The notes beneath the pieces are model-generated. The model ran no database searches and was not told where the DNA came from. It saw only the letters and a list, made by a program, of their open reading frames with translations. From NCBI GenBank assembly GCA_030710605.1, contig CP092872.1, forward strand, positions 93,832,627 through 93,896,626: DNA of 64,000 nt. The letters are read 5' to 3'. This DNA comes from Cordylochernes scorpioides (Eukaryota; Arthropoda; Arachnida; Pseudoscorpiones; Chernetidae). This document shows, piece by piece, positions 11,217 through 22,605 of the stretch (position 1 is its first letter; every line of letters starts with the position of its first letter). Made by a program: the position numbers and the translations under genes.

Positions 11217-11493
11217 GTATGTTCCATATGTAAATACCTGTTTTTTTTTTCTCTCTTTTCGCTCTCCACTTCTTCCATCCATATTTTCAATTTTTTTTTT
11301 CAAATCCATATTCTTATTTTCCATAGGATCATTCAAATAATAATCTGTATATATTTATCATGTGTATATAATCTTTCTCCATTTTTACCTCTTTGTATAT
11401 TTTCCACTTTCATAGGTTTCTCCGTCTTGTAACCCCAAGGAGAATCCTCTGTAAGACCTGTGTGTCTTAATAAAGGTTTTTGTGTGTGTGTGT
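11217..11493 (+). mobile_element. LINE 3' UTR, GT-tailed
   Basis: Ends gtaaccccaaggagaatcc, a hairpin (agacc/tgtgtgtct region), AATAAAGG and (TG)n. Near-identical ends lie at 15130-15359 and 37200-37441. The hairpin plus AATAAA is probably the 3' recognition element for this LINE group. Confidence 0.7.
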
Positions 11494-11517
11494 TAAGACC
11501 ATTCAATACTAATATTT

Positions 11518-12730
11518 ACAACAACAACAACAACAAAAAGCCTTTATTGGGGCCACTCGCCCTATACAGGATTCGCCAGTTCACAAGGGATAGGGAGAAC
11601 ACTGTGAGGCCTTTTTCCGGGATATAGTCTTGTGGAATCCAAATATCGCCATCGCTATATACCTATTCCTTGATATTTCATTAATCAGTGCCGGAAATGA
11701 AGGACAAAGTTGCCCCGTTTTATCATTTAATTTTCGTCTTTCCTCAGACAGAGCAGCACAGTCAAATAAGTAATGCAACATCTCCGTTGTTATTCCTGAT
11801 CCACAGAAAGTGCATTTCAGGTCTTCACGCCTCAATAAAATCAAATGGTGTTCTCTGAAAAAAATTGAAAGGGTTCTAAATTGTGCAATTAATCTGATGA
11901 TAGGAAAAGGGAGTTCAGTTAAGAAGTATTCTTCGGTGGTAAAGGTTGTATATATGTCTCTATAGTGGGAATATAACTTTGATTGGGTTATTCTTGTTAG
12001 GTCGTTTTGTATTGTTTGCTCTATCGCAGTTCTTAATATTCCAGGGATAGCATTCCTTAGTGAGTCAGGATCATTACAATAAGTAAGCCACGAGGATCCG
12101 TTATTATTAAGTAAATTGCTTAATTGTTTTATAAAACCGATGGGCGCACCTGTAGCACAGGATAATTGCCTCATTCTAGTTAAACAAATTCGAGGCAGTC
12201 TATTTGTATCCATACTCAGCACCCTCAGCCAATATTTCAAGGTCAATTTCAGAGCTGTTATTATTAATGAGACGCGGCCTGTTTCTGGTCTTATTATGTA
12301 TCCTGGTGTATATCTAGGCAAATTCAAAAACCTACGAATAAATGTATCTTGTATATGGTCTAATAAATCTTTATGCTCTGTTGCCCAAATTGGAGCAGCA
12401 TACATCAAAACAGCCATCACAATTGAGTCAAACAGTTTCATTGCAGAGTTTAGTGAATTAATTTTTGATTTCGCCAATATTGGGGTTGTAGCATTTATTG
12501 CCGCAAGTGCTTTTCCTTTGAAAAAGTTTGCGGCTTGAGTGGTTTTAGTTGTACTGACCAGAGGGTATCCCAAGTAGATATATCTTCTTGTTACCATCAG
12601 AGGTTTACCATTCCAGTACCATCTATCTTCTCTTGAGGGTTTACCACCATTGCGAAATACCATAACCTTCGATTTGGACTCGTTCAGTGTCATTTCGTTC
12701 ACACCAAGATATTCCTTCAATATATTAATC
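11518..12730 (-). mobile_element. 5'-truncated LINE with 21-bp target duplication
   Basis: The element is bounded by an identical 21-bp target, gaccattcaatactaatattt, at 11497-11517 and 12731-12751. Its 3' end on the minus strand is GTGGCCCCAATAAAGGC followed by (TTG)n. It lacks the 5' part, including ORF1 and most of the reverse transcriptase. Inserted directly beside the (TG)n tail of another LINE. Confidence 0.93.
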
Positions 12731-12798
12731 GACCATTCAATACTAATATTTGGAACGAGACACACACGATGAGCAAAGAAAGCCTTCAGAAGACTCAA
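11581..12798 (-). CDS. LINE ORF2 C-terminal region (reverse transcriptase thumb and zinc knuckle), truncated
   Basis: A 405-codon open frame with no internal stop. The first 22 residues come from the insertion site upstream of 12730, so the ATG is not the element's own. Residues 38-49 (NESKSKVMVFRN) and 74-78 (YLGYP) are the end of the palm/thumb of a non-LTR reverse transcriptase, and MYAAPIW at 132-138 is a conserved follow-on block. C329-x2-C332-x9-H342-x4-C347 is the C-terminal zinc knuckle, and RYIAMAIFGFHKTISRK at 379-395 is shared with the fragments at 20574 and 38756. The YxDD catalytic box lies in the missing part, so it cannot be active alone. The intact frame suggests recent insertion. 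Confidence 0.85.
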   Translation of the reverse strand: MSLLKAFFAHRVCLVPNISIEWSINILKEYLGVNEMTLNESKSKVMVFRNGGKPSREDRWYWNGKPLMVTRRYIYLGYPLVSTTKTTQAANFFKGKALAAINATTPILAKSKINSLNSAMKLFDSIVMAVLMYAAPIWATEHKDLLDHIQDTFIRRFLNLPRYTPGYIIRPETGRVSLIITALKLTLKYWLRVLSMDTNRLPRICLTRMRQLSCATGAPIGFIKQLSNLLNNNGSSWLTYCNDPDSLRNAIPGILRTAIEQTIQNDLTRITQSKLYSHYRDIYTTFTTEEYFLTELPFPIIRLIAQFRTLSIFFREHHLILLRREDLKCTFCGSGITTEMLHYLFDCAALSEERRKLNDKTGQLCPSFPALINEISRNRYIAMAIFGFHKTISRKKASQCSPYPL

Positions 12799-13094
12799 GT
12801 TTTAAAGAGCATTTTGACGGAATAAAAGAAAATGATACGAAGACAATGGTAAAGAACGAGTAATGGCCTCGGTATTGTACAGTACAGGACCTCCCAGGTT
12901 CCATTGTTCGGTGCTACAATGAAATTAGGGGCCGCGCAATTCCACCAATTGACGCCCTTGATCCTGCTTGCTGGAATCTTTAATGAGATGTAGTCAGTCT
13001 ACTGCTGGCTCTTCGGCCGTATATTCTGGACCTTCGAGCGAGAAGAATCTATCGACAGATCTTCAAATAATATCAGAACATTTTCGATATTAGT
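12752..13094. other. No gene recognised
   Basis: Flank of the LINE insertion. No frame or repeat assigned. Confidence 0.4.
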
Positions 13095-13375
13095 GAATCC
13101 TGTATACACACACATACAGCTTTATTAAGACTACCGGTCTTATACAGATTCAACACAGGAAGGAAGCATTGATGGTACTCCTATACTCCAGGCAGCACAG
13201 AACCCAACAACAGTCTCCAGGTCCGACACATGTCAAGTAGCCACAGAATCCACCGTACATAAGTTAGCGTATCACTGAAAAGGCGAGTGTGGAATCACGT
13301 TCTAGTTTTCGCTTTACTCATCCAAATGGACCACGACATTCGGCGATTCTATTAATCTCCTCCGAACGGTGACTG
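13095..13375 (-). mobile_element. LINE 3' end, GT-tailed
   Basis: Minus strand ends in GACCGGTAGTCTTAATAAAGC and (TG)n. The block (caggtccgacacatgtc, ccaaatggaccacgacattc) is inverted relative to 22330-22605. Confidence 0.7.
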
Positions 13376-13621
13376 CGGCCTTAAAGAATTTGTATAAACC
13401 AAAGAGAAGATGTAATTTACACTCATGGACAAAACTGAGAGAAAACGATGGAGTTATAAAAGAGAACAAATATCTCATATAGAAAAGTTTGGTCATAGAA
13501 TTGACTCAGCCATTTTACCAGATAAACAACTCTTTGGCTTATTCTGAACATATCGTGTGAATCCCTTTTGGATCTTATTCATTTGGGTAAAATTTAATCT
13601 TGGAAGCGCTAGCAATAAATT

Positions 13622-13855
13622 GCATACACTCATAAACAAAACTTAAGGAAGTGGTAAGTATTTGATGTCGTCGGTCGTCTATTTTTTTTTTTTTTTGTAA
13701 AGAAGACAAGCAATTTTGTTTACACTTATCTATCTCATGTGTCTTCAAAAAAGGTCACTGTGTATCAAATATATTTCAGAGTTATTGAGAGATATTATAT
13801 CCCGATATGCATGCAAAAGGTACAACTTCCTTAAGTTTTGACTATAAATACATAT
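13622..13855 (-). mobile_element. MITE M1 copy, diverged
   Basis: tacactcataaacaaaactt at the left, cttccttaagttttgac near the right; terminal bases decayed. Confidence 0.6.
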
Positions 13856-14099
13856 ATTTTTCAATATTTGTATATTCAAATAGTCAAATCTCTCTAAATT
13901 AGATTTTTTTTCTTGTCGGAAAGCGTCGACTCTATTTGGTTATAATACAGCGAAAAAAATTAAGATCTATAAAATGTTATCATTTAATTTATATAAAAAA
14001 AGAACATTTCAATTATGAATAAAACTTGTAACAAACATTTGAAAATTGAATAAATGATAATTAAAATTACTATACAATTTTTAAAAATATATATATATA

Positions 14100-14235
14100 A
14101 TGTAAAAAAACACGTTAATAACGTGCTTCTTTATTGGTATGGAAAGCTTTCGGAAATTTATTGTCTTTTTATCATATACCTGAAGAAGGTCAATAAATGT
14201 CCGAAAGCTTGCTATGCAAATTTAAAAAAAAGCCA
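14100..14235. mobile_element. Inverted pair of PLE termini
   Basis: gaaagctttcggaaatttattg is followed 30-40 bp later by its complement-like caataaatgtccgaaagct, preceded by CCTGAAGAAGG. The second copy reads as a PLE 3' signature on the plus strand. Confidence 0.6.
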
Positions 14236-14669
14236 CAATACTAACTTTTTTTTTTTTTTTATCTATAAACACTCTTCCAAACTTTTTATATCATTCCGAT
14301 AAGGAACTTTCACAACTTCCCTTTTACATATTCACTTCATTTGATACGCTTCGCTGATTGCCAGCGGAAATTGTCAATTGATTTGTCGCAATTGTTGTTT
14401 TTATGTCGCGCTTTCACTGGTGACAAAGAGGTCGAGGAAATGACACTGTCTTCCCCTACGTACCAGCTTGCGGTGTTCGAGCTCTCTATCTTTGCAGCTT
14501 TACTTTCTCAGAATTCCTGAATTGTGAGGTAGATATGTAAACTTGTATTTAAGACAATGATAATCTCCATATTTGCTTATGTGTCTTCAATAAAGGTCAC
14601 TGTAATATCTTTCAGAGTTATTCATTCATCAGCTGAGAAATTATTTTATTGAGACGAAAAATCTTGGTG

Positions 14670-15080
14670 TATGTACCATATGTAAATTCCAGTGTTTTTT
14701 TTTTTTTCATTTTTTTATTTTGTATCTTTTTTTTTCCTCTCGGATTTACCCTTTTAAATATGTTAATGAGCTCAATTGTCTTAATTATAATGTATAAATT
14801 TCATTATCTCAATATTGATTGTGATTAGCTTTTGCTTTTTTATCTTCATTTGCGGTGAATCCGTGGCAAATCCATGTATAATAAATTTCTTTTCCTCCAA
14901 TTTACCCAGACTAATCTATTAGCTTGATTGTTTTATAAAATGTTTCCACTATAATGTACCATTAAGGTACTATTATTATTATTATTTTTTTTCCTGTATG
15001 TATCCTACATTTCTGCTTGGAGAATCTGTATAAGACTAAAAGGTCTTAATAAAGTTTTTGTTGTTGTTGTTGTTGTATAA
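14670..15080 (+). mobile_element. LINE 3' UTR, TTG-tailed
   Basis: Ends gaatctgtataagactaaaa, ggtcttAATAAAG and (TTG)n. Directly duplicated segment (ctaatctattagcttgattg) at 14910 and 15112 joins it to the next LINE end. Confidence 0.65.
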
Positions 15081-15129
15081 TAAATTTCTTTTCCTCCAAT
15101 TTACTCAGACTAATCTATTAGCTTGATTG

Positions 15130-15359
15130 TTTTATATAATGTTTCCTGTATATACCATCCATATTTCCAAAAATTTTTATTTTATTTATTTATTTTTTAA
15201 AATTCTTCTTATTTCTTTATCATTTCTTATAATCTGTATATATTTACCATATGTATATATTCTTTCACCATTTTTATTTCCCACTTTCTCCGTTTTGTAA
15301 CCCCAAGGAGAATCCTCTGTAAGACCTGTGTGTCTTAATAAAGGCTTTTGTGTGTGTGT
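15130..15359 (+). mobile_element. LINE 3' UTR, GT-tailed
   Basis: Same 3' end as 11217-11493, ending AATAAAGGCTTTTGTGTGTG and running straight into MITE sequence. Confidence 0.65.
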
Positions 15360-15668
15360 ATCTTTCAGAGTTATTGTCTGAATCCCGATATACATGCTAT
15401 AAGGTACAAATTTCTTAAGTTTTGTCCATGAGTGTATATTGGTTATCTCGTGTGTCTTCAATAAAGGTCACTGTAATATCGTTCAGAGTTATTGTCTGAA
15501 TCCCGATATACATGCTATAAGGTACAAATTTCTTAAGTTTTGTCCATGAGTGTATATTGGTTATCTCGTGTGTCTTCAATAAAGGTCACTGTAATATCTT
15601 TCAGAGTTATTGTTTGAATCCCGATATACATGCTAAAAGGTACAACTTCCTTAAGTCCATGAGTGTAT
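15360..15668 (-). mobile_element. MITE M1 array, about three units, left edge lost
   Basis: Repeats of the reverse 118-bp body ending gtccatgagtgtatattgg; begins abruptly at the LINE tail. Confidence 0.7.
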
Positions 15669-15779
15669 ATACAAATTTATAAGAAGAAATACAAGTTAGG
15701 GAGTAGAGCTTCTTTTATAAGAGAATGATATTACATGTAACGTCCTCGTGTTTGTTGGTTGACGTTAATCAGCAAGAAG

Positions 15780-16050
15780 TACTTGGAAGTTAAAAAAGAA
15801 AAGACTTTATTTCTTTTTGGCTAACATCAGACATAATATATCAGACATAAGTTTACATGTGATATATATTACAATAAGTCAAAAGGCAACTGCACAGAGT
15901 ATCATCAGTGATAAATATGTGCTCACTGATAATTTACTATATAGGCATGCCAGCTGCCGTTACAGTACAAGCTTTCGGTAAATATACCCTACAAGTACCC
16001 GTAGAAGGCATTTTGTCGGAAAGCTTGTACAATCGTCCGTTTATAAAAAA
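15780..16050. mobile_element. PLE termini, inverted
   Basis: gtacaagctttcggtaaata and gtcggaaagcttgtac are inverted with GTAGAAGG between, a PLE-type end pair. Confidence 0.5.
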
Positions 16051-16101
16051 GGCTCTTTTACCTTTTTCCCTTCTTTTGTTTCTTCTTCTAAAACCTGTAT
16101 T

Positions 16102-16320
16102 TACACTCATGGACAAAACTTAAAGAAATTGTACCTTTCAAGCTTTTATATCGGGATTCAGACAATAACTCTGAACGATATTACAGTGATCTTTATTGAA
16201 GACACACGAGATAACCAAGTGTGAACAAAATTGCCTCTGTCTCCTTTAAAATATATATATTATAATAGACGACCGACGACATCAAAATATGAACTTCCTT
16301 AAGTTTTGTTCATGAGTGTA
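16102..16320 (+). mobile_element. MITE M1 copy
   Basis: Complete, tacactcatggac to catgagtgta. Confidence 0.75.
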
Positions 16321-16390
16321 TTAAAAGGAAAGAGTTTGGTAAAGAAAGTTCTGGAAGGTGAAATGGATGGAGAGAGAACGGTAAGAAGAA

Positions 16391-19234
16391 TTGGACTGAT
16401 GGACTGGATGGGAAGTTATGAAGAAATAAAGAACTCAAGATAGAGAAGTATGACGTCACTGGAGACCTGGTCAAGAACAGAGAAACTGAAGAATTGGACT
16501 GATGGACTGGATGGGAAGTTATGAAGAAATAAAGAACTCAAGATAGAGAAGTATGACGTCACTGGAGACCTGGACAAGAACAGAGAAACTGAAGAATTGG
16601 ACTGATGGACTGGATGGGAAGTTATGAAGAAATAAAGAACTCAAGATAGAGAAGTATGACGTCACTGGAGACCTGGACAAGAACAGAGAAACTGAAGAAT
16701 TGGACTGATGGACTGGATGGGAAGTTATGAAGAAATAAAGAACTCAAGATAGAGAAGTATGACGTCACTGGAGACCTGGACAAGAACAGAGAAACTGAAA
16801 ATTTGGACTGATGGACTGGATAGGAAGTTATGAAGAAATAAAGAACTCAAGATAGAGAAGTATGACGTCACTGGAGACCTGGACAAGAACAGAGAAACTG
16901 AAAATTTGGACTGATGGACTGGATAGGAAGTTATGAAGAAATAAAGAACTCAAGATAGAGAAGTATGACGTCACTGGAGACCTGGACAAGAACAGAGAAA
17001 CTGAAAAATTGGACTGATGGACTGGATAGGAAGTTATGAAGAAATAAAGAACTCAAGATAGAGAAGTATGACGTCACTGGAGACCTGGACAAGAACAGAG
17101 AAACCGAAGAATTGGACTGATGGACTGGATGGGAAGTTATGAAGAAATAAAGAACTCAAGATAGAGAAGTATGACGTCACTGGAGACCTGGACAAGAAAA
17201 GAGAAACTGAAGAATCGGACTGATGGACTGGATGGGAAGTTATGAAGAAATAAAGAACTCAAGATAGAGAAGTATGACGTCACTGGAGACCTGGACAAGA
17301 ACAGAGAAACTGAAAAATTGGACTGATGGACTGGATAGGAAGTTATGAAGAAATAAAGAACTCAAGATAGAGAAGTATGACGTCACTGGAGACCTGGACA
17401 AGAACAGAGAAACCGAAGAATTGGACTGATGGACTGGATGGGAAGTTATGAAGAAATAAAGAACTCAAGATAGAGAAGTATGACGTCACTGGAGACCTGG
17501 ACAAGAACAGAGAAACTGAAGAATCGGACTGATGGACTGGATGGGAAGTTATGAAGAAATAAAGAACTCAAGATAGAGAAGTATGACGTCACTGGAGACC
17601 TGGACAAGAACAGAGGAACTGAAGAATTGGACTGATGGACTGGATGGGAAGTTATGAAGAAATAAAGAACTCAAGATAGAGAAGTATGACGTCACTGGAG
17701 ACCTGGACAAGAACAGAGAAACTCAAGAATTGGACTGATGGACTGGATGGGAAGTTATGAAGAAATAAAGAACTCAAGATAGAGAAGTATGACGTCACTG
17801 GAGACCTGATCAAGAACAGAGAAACTGAAGAATTGGACTGATGGACTGGATGGGAAGTTATGAAGAAATAAAGAACTCAAGATAGAAAAGTATGACGTCA
17901 CTGGAGACCTGGACAAGAACAGAGAAACTGAAGAATTGGACTGATGGACTGGATGGGAAGATATGAAGAAATAAAGAACTCAAGATAGAGAAGTATGACG
18001 TCACTGAAGACCCGAACAAGAACAGAGAAACTGAAGAATTGGACTGATGGACTGGATGGGAAGTTATGAAGAAATAAAGAACTCAAGATAGAGAAGTATG
18101 ACGTCACTGTAGACCCGAACAAGAACAGAGAAACTGAAGAATTGGACTGATGGACTGGATGGGAAGTTATGAAGAAATAAAGAACTCAAGATAGAGAAGT
18201 ATGACGTCACTGGAGACCTGATCAAGAACAGAGAAACTGAAGAATTGGACTGATGGACTGGATGGGAAGTTATGAAGAAATAAAGAACTCAAGATAGAGA
18301 AGTATGACGTCACTGGAGACCTGGACAAGAACAGAGGAACTGAAGAATTGGACTGATGGACTGGATGGGAAGTTATGAAGAAATAAAGAACTCAAGATAG
18401 AGAAGTATGACGTCACTGGAGACCTGATCAAGAACAGAGAAACTGAAGAATTGGACTGATGGACTGGATGGGAAGTTATGAAGAAATAAAGAACTCAAGA
18501 TAGAGAAGTATGACGTCACTGGAGACCTGGACAAGAACAGAGAAACTGAAGAATTGGACTGATGGACTGGATGGGAAGATATGAAGAAATAAAGAACTCA
18601 AGATAGAGAAGTATGACGTCACTGGAGACCTGGACAAGAACAGAGAAACTGAAGAATTGGACTGATGGACTGGATGGGAAGTTATGAAGAAATAAAGAAC
18701 TCAAGATAGAGAAGTATGACGTCACTGGAGACCTGGGCAAGAACAGAGAAACTGAAGAATTGGACTGATGGACTGGATGGGAAGTTATGAAGAAATAAAG
18801 AACTCAAGATAGAGAAGTATGACGTCACTGGAGACCTGGACAAGAACAGAGAAACTGAAGAATTGGACTGATGGACTGGATGGGAAGTTATGAAGAAATA
18901 AAGAACTCAAGATAGAGAAGTATGACGTCACTGGAGACCTGGACAAGAACAGAGAAACTGAAGAATTGGACTGATGGACTGGATGGGAAGTTATGAAGAA
19001 ATAAAGAACTCAAGATAGAGAAGTATGACGTCACTGGAGACCTGGACAAGAACAGAGAAACTGAAGAATTGGACTGATGGACTGGATGGGAAGTTATGAA
19101 GAAATAAAGAACTCAAGATAGAGAAGTATGACGTCACTGGAGACCTGGACAAGAACAGAGAAACTGAAGAATTGGACTGATGGACTGGATGGGAAGTTAT
19201 GAAGAAATAAAGAACTCAAGATAGAGAAGTATGA
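16391..19234. repeat. 103-bp satellite, 28 units without length change
   Basis: The anchor ttggactgatggactgg falls at 16391 and every 103 bp to 19172 (27 x 103 = 2781 exactly). Units differ by point changes only; variants such as gatcaagaac (units 13 and 19) and gaagatatg (units 15 and 21) recur six units apart, suggesting block duplication. The first 27 units carry TGACGTCA. Several frames are open for 60-75 codons only because the unit is short of stops. Confidence 0.95.
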
Positions 19235-19299
19235 CGACAATAGGAATCGTAACCTGGTAAAAAGTATAGAACCTGAAGATGGAATAAGAAATTACTTTC

Positions 19300-19770
19300 C
19301 AAACTACTTTAAAACTAAAGAGACAAAGGGTCGCCTCTCCCGTCAAAATAGACGTCAAATCTAGACGCCATCTATTGACCGTCACCGCAAACTAGCGGCC
19401 TCGGGTCGGTGACAAAGCCACAACACCAGCTTTGGCAAACTGAAAAGCGTCCACCTAGAGACCATTGTTTCGGGCTGAAGGCCCTCGTCAGTCTAGGGCG
19501 GACTTTATTCCATGATATCCACACGGGATATAATGGAATCTTGACAATCTACCAAAGAGGTGTTTAGCTGACAAAGTGGCTGGGCCAAATCTATGGCTAA
19601 AATATAGATGGAAATTTTGCCGGGAGGATATTGATCTAAAGATACAAAGGGTCGCCTCTCTCCCGTCAAAATAGGCGCCATAGATGGCGTCTAGTTTTGA
19701 CGTCTATTTTGACGGGAGAGGCGACCCTTTGTCTCTTTAGATCAATATCCTCCCGGCAAAATTCCCATAT
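19300..19770 (-). mobile_element. PLE-type terminal repeat with palindromic ends
   Basis: gggtcgcctctcccgtcaaaa occurs near 19328 and again as a perfect palindrome centred near 19685 (19612-19762). Between lies the hammerhead at 19454-19497. Related, more decayed blocks: 3895-4080, 42330-42500, 43220-43640, 44200-44500, 56385-56475. Confidence 0.7.
19454..19497 (-). ncRNA. Hammerhead ribozyme (type I order, canonical core)
   Basis: Reading the minus strand: stem I CCTAGA (19497-19492), CTGACGA (19491-19485), stem II GGGC (19484-19481), loop CTTCA, GCCC (19475-19472), GAAA (19471-19468), stem III AC-loop AATG-GT, C17 at 19460, stem I TCTAGG (19459-19454). Every conserved core base is present, stems I and II are perfect, and the cleavage triplet is GTC. 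Cleavage is predicted between 19460 and 19459. A 2-bp stem III is typical of PLE hammerheads, which often act as tandem pairs. This is self-cleaving RNA of a retroelement, not a host gene. Confidence 0.88.
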
Positions 19771-20159
19771 ATACTTTAAAACTGTTATCTCTATATCAAA
19801 AAAGGCATTTACCATCATCTAGCGGTCTCCTGACCTGCAGGTCTGCGTCTTCTGGCATGGCCTGGATGAAGACTCCCTTACCATCCTAGTGTCTGCTAAA
19901 ACCTGCATATATAAATTTTTCTTCGGCCTAGAACTGAAGAGTGTTCAAGAAGACCTTGTTTTAAAGAATATTACGCGTCTAAAATAGTTTTATAATTTGA
20001 TGACATATACAACTATATATATTTCCCTACATAATCTTTTGTATATATTTTTTATAATTTTTTAAAATTATTTTCTTAACCATTGGTTAGAAGCGAAAAT
20101 AAATATTTAAATTGTCTATTGTTTATATTATTTATTTTTTAATTATCAAAGAATGCTAA

Positions 20160-20478
20160 GATCTATTTGAATTTTAAATAGACAACTTCTCTCCTCTATC
20201 CAGCCAGCCAACGCTGGGGGTGGCCCTGTGTATGTAGAAGTTTGGTTCAAACACAGAGTCTAGTGGTGCCCCCACGCACCATTAGCTACCATGGCGTGAG
20301 GGTACCCGGCTGTGACGTAGCACTTCCTGTGCTGGCCACTTCCGCCGGGGCACTTGTGTGTAACCTTGTTACTTGTGTGCAAGTTGGACGCTTGGGTGGA
20401 TCCACACAGATCCCTGTAGTGTGCACATAACCTATACACATGTGTGTTTTTTTGTGATATTTACGAACGGAAAAATAT
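20160..20478. other. GC-richer block, identity unknown
   Basis: Contains gccagccaacgctggggg and cgctt gggtggatccacac-type stretches. No frame is convincing. It may be the body of the tRNA-headed element that follows. Confidence 0.35.
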
Positions 20479-20553
20479 GTCCAGGATAGCCTAGTGGACA
20501 TGGCATCTGCCCGGTAAGCGGAATACAGTGGGTTCGATTCCCATCCCTGGACA
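20479..20553 (+). other. tRNA-like sequence, probably a SINE head
   Basis: A cloverleaf can be drawn: GTCCAGG acceptor, D arm with tagcctagtgg (A box), anticodon stem TCTGC/GCGGA with loop CCGGTAA, and GTGGGTTCGATTCCCAT (B box). The loop has C rather than T at position 33, and a diverged copy lies at 22972-23045. I read it as a repeat-borne tRNA-derived head, not a working tRNA. Confidence 0.55.
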
Positions 20554-20573
20554 CTTTATTTTTCCGTTTATCA

Positions 20574-20880
20574 ACAACAACAAGCCTTTATTTAGGGTCA
20601 CTGACCCTATACAGTATTCACCAGAGGTATGCATAAGAACAAGGCAGTGAGACAAAGGAAATAACGATATAGACAGAAGAAAAAGAAAAAAAAACAAGAA
20701 AGAGAAAGAGGGAAGCAAGAAAAACAACACAAAAAGAGTAGCAGTAAGAAAGTGAGGAGTGAGTGTCACTTGGCCTTCTTCTGAGATACGGACTTGTGGA
20801 AACCATAAAACGCCGTAGCAATATACTTATTCTGGGTCATATTGTCAATTATTGATGGAAGTGAAGCACAGAGTTGCCCA
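20574..20880 (-). mobile_element. LINE 3' fragment with 14-bp TSD
   Basis: ttttccgtttatca flanks it at 20560-20573 and 20881-20894. Minus strand encodes YIATAFYGF, the C-terminus of the same LINE family as 11581-12798, then a long A/G-rich UTR and (TTG)n. Confidence 0.85.
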
Positions 20881-21015
20881 TTTTCCGTTTATCATTACTC
20901 TTCACAATTCATCTTTTCATACTTCATCCCTAAGGTTAGATATAATCGTTATTTCTCCTTAAAATAAATTTCTATTTTTCGTTCAAATGAAACACATGCG
21001 AGATAATTTTCAAAT
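20881..21015 (-). mobile_element. Arm of foldback family FB1
   Basis: catcattactcttcacaatt through cgttcaaatgaaacacatgc, matching one arm of the full palindrome at 36580-36900. Confidence 0.65.
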
Positions 21016-21239
21016 GACGTTATACACACATATATGTACCTAAGGACGAAAGATTATCAGGGACGAGACCAGTTTAGCGTTTGGACTTATCCTTAACTAA
21101 TGTTTAACTAAAGGAATGAATAATTTAATAACTCATTTACATATACAAAGAACAATTTGGATTATAGATTATAATTTAAAGAGATTTGATCTTGTTACCT
21201 TTTGATTCTAATCTATATAATCTAAATTGTACCTTATAT

Positions 21240-21480
21240 CAGTAAACAGATTTTCTTTATTGAACTTCCCATAAAATAACAACTTTCGAGCATAGGTTCT
21301 TTATCAGTAATGTATGAGGAAGAGTTTGTACTCGAATGCTAGAATTTTTTGTGAAGTTTAATAAAAGAATCGAGTTGCTATATATGTAGTTTGCCAAATG
21401 TTGATATTTATACAAAATGTTTGTTAGCACGTTTTCTTTGAACTTTCTTTTAGAAAGAACGAGCTGACTCACTTCGATTC
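21240..21480 (-). mobile_element. PLE 3' end remnant
   Basis: Minus strand CTGATAAAGAACC, TATG, CTCGAAAGTTG, a hammerhead-like PLE terminus. Confidence 0.45.
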
Positions 21481-22329
21481 AATTCGATTTATTTCAAACA
21501 ACAAAAAAGAATTACACTAAGATTTAATGCGATTTATTTGTATTTTTTAACACAAAAGAAAAAAGAGACTATATTAGTACACACAAAAAAAAAAAAGAAT
21601 GATGATAAGTAACAATAAAATTCTATGAATATGAATTATAATTAATTAATAAAATACAATAATAATAATTTTTAAAAACCTAACAATTTTAATAATCGAA
21701 GTTTCCTAATCATTGTTGTGCAAGTACTGATTGTTGAATACCCAGCATTTCTCATAATTTTTTTTTTTATTCTTCGGACCGGTAATTTAAAAACATTTTC
21801 TCAGACCGGTGTTTGTGTGTGTTTTTCAACAACAACAACAAAAGCTTTACTCTCTACTTAATAGGTTTTAAAGAATTGCTATATGGGTTAAGGATAGCAT
21901 TTGTAAAATTGAGACAGTGTGTATAACGTAAAAATATTTCACAGAATTTGATTATTATTAAGTTCTTTAATAAGATATTTTCTAACGCTGACAGGTAAAA
22001 AATTTCGAGGATCGTTCAAAATGTTCCACGGACCTGTCTTCATGGCCAGCTGTTGAGTGGTATTGATCTATACGTCTCAACTCACCATCTGAAATGTTAA
22101 CATCAATCCATGTCAACCCATTAATAATTATTTATATATAGAGTGGTTCAAAACTAAAAATTGCAAAACACGTTTTCCTAAAGACCTTAATAACAATAAT
22201 TTTCCAGAAAGATTGTTAAAAGAGAATTAATCGTTTAAAGAGAGGTCAACTAAACAAACAATCCAAATTGCCACTAAACAACCAGTTACATGCCGATTGC
22301 TAAAAGACTTGTTGTTAAAAGGAGTTCAA

Positions 22330-22605
22330 CTGAATCTCAAATACCGCTAATAGGTTCGCCGAATGCCGTGGTCCATTTGGATGAGGAAAGCGAAGACTAG
22401 AACACGGCTGATTCCACACTCGCCTGTTCAGTGATTCGCTAACCATGACGTATGCACAAAGGAACGTGTGACCATTGGACATGTGTCGGACCTGGAGGCT
22501 GTTGTTGGGTGCTGCGCTACCTGGAGTATAGGATCTCCATCTATTATTTCTTCCTGTGCTGAATCTGTATAAGACCGCTGGTCTTAATAAATCTTTGTGT
22601 GTGTG
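22330..22605 (+). mobile_element. LINE 3' end, GT-tailed
   Basis: Shares ccgtggtccatttggatgag and ggacatgtgtcggacctgg with 13095-13375 in opposite orientation. Ends in hairpin gaccgctggtc, AATAAA and (TG)n. Confidence 0.7.

Noticed and set aside
17898-18740. Minus-strand 74-codon frames in the 103-bp satellite
   Set aside because: Repeat by-products; identical frames recur every six units and no start, splice or codon signal accompanies them.
16391-19234. CRISPR array
   Set aside because: Units are directly abutting with no unique spacers, in a eukaryotic genome.
20479-20553. Functional tRNA-Thr(GGT)
   Set aside because: C at position 33, an A-C mismatch or slipped acceptor, and a diverged copy embedded in another repeat point to a SINE head.
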